From positions 1 through 8,702 of the forward strand of contig JAQYFM010000139.1 of the NCBI GenBank assembly GCA_028723145.1: DNA of 8,702 nucleotides, written 5' to 3'. The translations under genes and the position numbers were made by a program. The notes beneath the pieces were generated by a model. It saw nothing but the letters and a program-made list of their open reading frames with translations, was not told the origin of the DNA and ran no database searches. Positions within the stretch are counted from its first letter, which is position 1; each line of letters opens with the position of its first letter. This DNA comes from Spirochaetales bacterium (lineage in GTDB: Bacteria > Spirochaetota > Spirochaetia > Sphaerochaetales > Sphaerochaetaceae). This document shows positions 5,577 through 8,702 of the stretch, in pieces.

Positions 5577-6719
5577 TTATTTTTTTCTATCAAGCACTAC
5601 TGCACTCTCGCAGTGAGAACTAGCATAGTAGAAATCAAAGATTCTAGCTTTTGAAGGTATATAATCTGTGAACATTGGAATATCTCTAGCAAGTGTTACG
5701 CTATCACAGGAGATGTAGATAATTCTTTCTGGTTTAAATGACATTATTAATTCTGGAACACCTTTATCAAGACCAACTCGTGGAGGATCAACAATAACAG
5801 TATCAACATGAGTTTTCGTTTTAGATGCAAACTTAAATACATCATCTGTAATAGATTTTGCACTTGGTGCATTCTTCTGAGAAAGTCTTAAGCACTCCTT
5901 TTGCCTTTCAACTGCAATTAACTCTTTATCACTATTTTCAAATAGTGCAGAGAATGTACCAACACCACTGTATAGATCCATTAATTTATTCCCAACAACA
6001 TTTTCTCTAACAAAATTAAAGAGTTCAGGGAGCACTAATAAATTCGATTGGAAGAATACATTAGCACTAACATGATATTTTATGTTATCAACACTTCTAA
6101 CAACTTCTTCATTTTCAACTGAGATTTTATCATTCCCACAAAATAGTGAAAGCTCAACAAGACCAGTTTTTCTGTTTATTCCCTTTTGAAACATTAAGCC
6201 TCTATTTCTCTTTAAGAAATCATCAGATAAAAAAACTTCCTCATTTAACTTCTTCTCGAGGCGAGGACATGATTTAATAGCAATTAATTCATTGCTATCT
6301 TTTTTCAAAAAACCAGCTCTTTTATCTTTTAGCGAGACATGAATCCTACACCTTGCTCTATAGCTTTCGTTATCACTATAGGCAGGAGGTAAAAAAGGCG
6401 GAAGTTTGTTTAGCTTAGAAATACGATTAATATTATCTTTAACAATTTCTTCTTTTAAATAAGCACTATCCTTTGGGCTAACAAAATCAAAGTCACATCC
6501 TCCACAAATATTACTATATGGGCAACTACTTTTGATTCTTAATTCACTTTCTTTAACTGTTTCAAAGTCCTCACAGAGAAAATAACCTTTCTTTTGTGAG
6601 AACTTTTTAACAAACACCTCCTCCCCTGGAAGTGCTTGAGGAACAAAAAGTATTTTGCCATCAGCTGTATGAGCAAGGCCAATGGCATTTTGTGTTAATT
6701 TTTCAATCTTTACTTGCAA
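5577..6719 (-). CDS. RumA/TrmA-type class I SAM-dependent RNA uracil-C5 methyltransferase
   Basis: Transfers a methyl group from S-adenosylmethionine to C5 of a uridine in 23S rRNA or tRNA. The product has 380 residues, short for RlmD-type enzymes (often 430-460). An N-terminal TRAM RNA-binding domain (about 1-55) is followed by four cysteines for a 4Fe-4S cluster (C66, C72, C75, C151). The methyltransferase fold carries FFQ (222-224), the SAM loop DLYSGVGTF (248-256), DPPR (311-314), the catalytic cysteine C338 in YISCDSVTLARDI and the general-base glutamate E371 in HCES. Which uridine is modified cannot be told. The start is TTG at 6719-6717, just where the TRAM domain must begin. It overlaps the end of the oligoendopeptidase gene by 10 bases, with GGAAG within that gene, so the two are in one operon with probable translational coupling. 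Confidence 0.88.
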   Translation of the reverse strand: MQVKIEKLTQNAIGLAHTADGKILFVPQALPGEEVFVKKFSQKKGYFLCEDFETVKESELRIKSSCPYSNICGGCDFDFVSPKDSAYLKEEIVKDNINRISKLNKLPPFLPPAYSDNESYRARCRIHVSLKDKRAGFLKKDSNELIAIKSCPRLEKKLNEEVFLSDDFLKRNRGLMFQKGINRKTGLVELSLFCGNDKISVENEEVVRSVDNIKYHVSANVFFQSNLLVLPELFNFVRENVVGNKLMDLYSGVGTFSALFENSDKELIAVERQKECLRLSQKNAPSAKSITDDVFKFASKTKTHVDTVIVDPPRVGLDKGVPELIMSFKPERIIYISCDSVTLARDIPMFTDYIPSKARIFDFYYASSHCESAVVLDRKK

Positions 6720-8422
6720 TAGCTTCCAAGCCTCTCAATTAATGAAGAAATAAAGTTCATACCATTTTGCCAGAATTCTTCCTTCTCGATATCAAAACCC
6801 GCAGCAAGAGCAACATTGTTAGCACTTGTTGATCCCGTAAGTTGTAAGATTTCTCTATACTTTTCATTAAAGTCTGGACTCTTATCCTTACAAGCATACA
6901 AACCAAGAGCAAAAAGCTGTCCAAAAGCATAAGGATAGTTGTAGAAGCTGAATGATGAGGAGTAATAATGGCCTTTAGCCTCCCACATTCTCTCATGCTT
7001 TTCAATTACAGCATCCCCATAGGAATTCTCTTGAGCTTGAATCATAAGAGAAGTAAATTCGTTAGGAGTTAACTCACCTTCCTTTCTCTTTTCAAATACA
7101 CTTCTTTCAAAGTAGAAGCGTGACAAAATATCAACACAAACCTGTGCACAAGAACCTACATAGCTTTCAATTAATGAGATAGCCTCTTCATCACTTGCAT
7201 CCTTTAAAATTGCATCAAAAACAATTGTTTCAGCAAAGATAGATGCTGTTTCTGCAACTGTCATTGGATAATCAGTTAGTAGGGCTGGAAGCTCCATTAC
7301 TATGCTGTCATGATAAGCATGACCTAGTTCATGAGCTAAAGTCGAAACAGAGTCATAGGAACCATCAAAGTTTGAAAGAATTCTACTTTGCTTGACTTTT
7401 AACATTGAAGTATCGTACGCACCACCAACTTTGCCTTTTCTTGGCTCTGCATCAATCCAATTAGAGTCAAAGGCTTTTTTTGCAAAATCCCCCATTCTAC
7501 TATCAAAAGAACTATAACATTTGATAATTATCTCTTTAGCTGCTTCAAAGGAGTATTCTTTATTTAAAGAACCTACTGGTGCAAATAAGTCGTACCATGC
7601 AAGTTTATCAAGTCCAAGGAGCTTTGCTTTAATGTTAAAGTACTTAGCAAACATCTCTCTATTATTTTCAAGAGTCTTAATTAAGGCGTTTAAAGCTTTA
7701 ACAGAAACTCTAGCTTGAGATGCAGAGTGTTCAAGAGGATCTACCCAGCCTCTTCTCTTTTCTAAAGTTAAAACAGTACCTTTAATACTGTTTAAACAAG
7801 CAGCAAATGCAACCTCATGCTCAGCCCAAACTTTCTTTTCTCTTTCATAAGAAGCCTTTCTTATTTCTCTATTTGGATTAGTTGCATCATTTCTTAATTG
7901 AATTACAGTTTTATCATTCTCACAAATAGATGAAGAAACACTATCATACAGGCGCTCAAAAGCCCCTACCCCACTCCTTGCTAAGTCAGAGGCTAAAGCT
8001 TCCTCTGCTAAAGACATTTGATGTGTACTCTCCTCTAAATATTCATTTAAGATATATGAATATTGCTTTAACCTTGGATCAGAAAATTCATTTTGGTAAT
8101 CTTTAATTTTACTTACAAATAAATCCTCTGCTTCCTTAAACTTCAACAATGCCTCTTCAACACTACCTACAGCTTTAATATATGCACCATTAGAGGTATC
8201 TGTTGTTAATATTGCATTAGCATATGAGTTTAAAGTCCAACCAATTGTAATTATTTCATTTAATGAAGTAATTACATCAAATAGTGGTTTATGCGCTTCA
8301 ACATCACTCTTAAGTTTATTTGAAAGAGTGACAACTTTCTCAATGTCTTCTAAGAAATCAGGTGTATCAACTCCCATATAAATTGGAGTTAGATCCCAAT
8401 GTGGTAAATTTTTATTGCTCAT
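6710..8422 (-). CDS. pepF: M3B family oligoendopeptidase F
   Basis: Cytoplasmic zinc metallopeptidase that breaks down short peptides; it has no signal peptide. The product is 570 residues, close to the usual 560-610. The helical N-terminal lid domain covers about 1-200. The zinc site is HELGH (H364, E365, H368), with the third ligand E391 in TVAETASIFAE. The tyrosine-bearing loop FYNYPYAFG (493-501) near the C-terminus helps close the active site in M3 enzymes. The N-terminus PHWDLTPIY is typical of the subgroup. The ATG at 8422-8420 has no Shine-Dalgarno. Instead TGA-TACAAT (8438-8430), an extended -10 box, ends seven bases before it, so the message is probably leaderless. The next gene overlaps its stop. 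The symbol is by family resemblance. Confidence 0.9.
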   Translation of the reverse strand: MSNKNLPHWDLTPIYMGVDTPDFLEDIEKVVTLSNKLKSDVEAHKPLFDVITSLNEIITIGWTLNSYANAILTTDTSNGAYIKAVGSVEEALLKFKEAEDLFVSKIKDYQNEFSDPRLKQYSYILNEYLEESTHQMSLAEEALASDLARSGVGAFERLYDSVSSSICENDKTVIQLRNDATNPNREIRKASYEREKKVWAEHEVAFAACLNSIKGTVLTLEKRRGWVDPLEHSASQARVSVKALNALIKTLENNREMFAKYFNIKAKLLGLDKLAWYDLFAPVGSLNKEYSFEAAKEIIIKCYSSFDSRMGDFAKKAFDSNWIDAEPRKGKVGGAYDTSMLKVKQSRILSNFDGSYDSVSTLAHELGHAYHDSIVMELPALLTDYPMTVAETASIFAETIVFDAILKDASDEEAISLIESYVGSCAQVCVDILSRFYFERSVFEKRKEGELTPNEFTSLMIQAQENSYGDAVIEKHERMWEAKGHYYSSSFSFYNYPYAFGQLFALGLYACKDKSPDFNEKYREILQLTGSTSANNVALAAGFDIEKEEFWQNGMNFISSLIERLGSYCK

Positions 8423-8429
8423 AGTGGCA

Positions 8430-8442
8430 ATTGTATCACAAT
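8430..8442 (-). promoter_or_regulatory. Extended -10 promoter with small palindrome ahead of pepF
   Basis: On the minus strand TGA-TACAAT (8438-8430) is an extended -10 box placing the start of transcription at about 8422-8423, the first base of the gene. No good -35 box is seen. The same bases form ATTGT-ATC-ACAAT (8430-8442), an inverted repeat with 5-bp arms. Confidence 0.4.
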
Positions 8443-8455
8443 GAACAAATAATTA

Positions 8456-8702
8456 TTAGCAATACATATCTAAAACAAATTCTTTAAATCTAGGAAGAAT
8501 AAATTCAAGATATCCATATTGAGGACAATAAATGATACCTTTCTTAATCAATCTTTTTCTAAAAACAGTGAAGGTATTTGAATTCATACCTAATTCCACT
8601 CTTATTTTCTCAACTTTATTAATATCATTTGCAATTACATTTACAATTTTTCTATCAATAGCAGACATCTCTGCCCATAGCTTTTCATAAACATATTCCC
8701 AA
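8456..8702 (-). CDS. C-terminal end of a probable AAA-type ATPase (partial)
   Basis: The frame is open to the right edge of the window, so this is the last 81 or so residues of a longer gene; the ATG at 8668 is internal. The visible part begins WEYVYEKLWAEMSAIDRK. It contains a winged-helix-like segment: a helix around DRKIVNVIANDINK, KIRVELGMNSNTFTVFRKRL as turn and second helix, then IKKGIIYCPQYGYLEFILPR and a final helix FKEFVLDMYC. This tail resembles the C-terminal winged helix of a bacterial family of ORC/Cdc6-like AAA ATPases, but the nucleotide-binding motifs would lie outside the window. It ends 33 bases before pepF on the same strand and may be co-transcribed with it. Confidence 0.65.
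   Translation of the reverse strand, partial: WEYVYEKLWAEMSAIDRKIVNVIANDINKVEKIRVELGMNSNTFTVFRKRLIKKGIIYCPQYGYLEFILPRFKEFVLDMYC

Noticed and set aside
6757..7005. Minus-strand open frame in a second phase
   Set aside because: It is a shadow inside pepF, whose conserved C-terminal motifs are read in the other phase.
7521..7718. Plus-strand open frame
   Set aside because: It is antisense to the core of pepF and has no independent support.
8456..8668. A complete 70-residue DNA-binding protein
   Set aside because: The frame stays open through the window edge at 8702, and its content looks like the C-terminal tail of a larger ATPase.

Overview
Gene content and base composition (very AT-rich) suggest a low-GC anaerobic bacterium. 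The two-cluster ferredoxin-like protein with a cysteine-rich tail and the M3B oligoendopeptidase are of kinds common in gut and rumen Firmicutes and in Spirochaetota. The window alone cannot choose between these, and no rRNA, tRNA or phylogenetic marker is present. TGA is used as a stop at 2754-2756 and 4962-4964, so the genetic code looks standard.

Layout, left to right. Positions 1-256 hold only a small minus-strand reading frame split by an in-frame TAG. Positions 257-2303 are one complete insertion sequence of the IS1634 type: an 11-bp terminal inverted repeat CTTTAGGACTT, a hairpin just inside each end, and one DDE transposase gene on the + strand. Its right end cuts off a minus-strand gene for a CPBP-type intramembrane protease; the stop codon of the truncated gene lies inside the element. 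The missing half of that gene is not on the other side of the element, so more than a simple insertion took place. Upstream of the broken protease gene, overlapping it by ATGA, is a winged-helix regulator. Its promoter abuts its start codon and has a palindrome in the spacer, which suggests a self-controlled regulator-protease pair now half destroyed.

Positions 3305-3413 hold a minus-strand terminator and further hairpins behind a 4Fe-4S protein gene (3443-4075). Positions 4141-4861 are a decayed minus-strand coding region of unknown family with many frameshifts and stops.

Positions 4962-8702 form an ordinary minus-strand block. Read in transcription order it contains the end of a probable AAA-type ATPase gene running off the right edge, a leaderless-looking pepF-like oligoendopeptidase gene, an overlapping TTG-started RumA/TrmA-type RNA m5U methyltransferase gene, and a GNAT acetyltransferase gene with a palindrome and a hairpin in front of it.

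No CRISPR array, prophage or known defence system is visible. The most interesting signals are the IS-made truncation with mismatched flanks, the two genes that look leaderless, the palindrome-bearing promoter regions, and the unidentified decayed gene.
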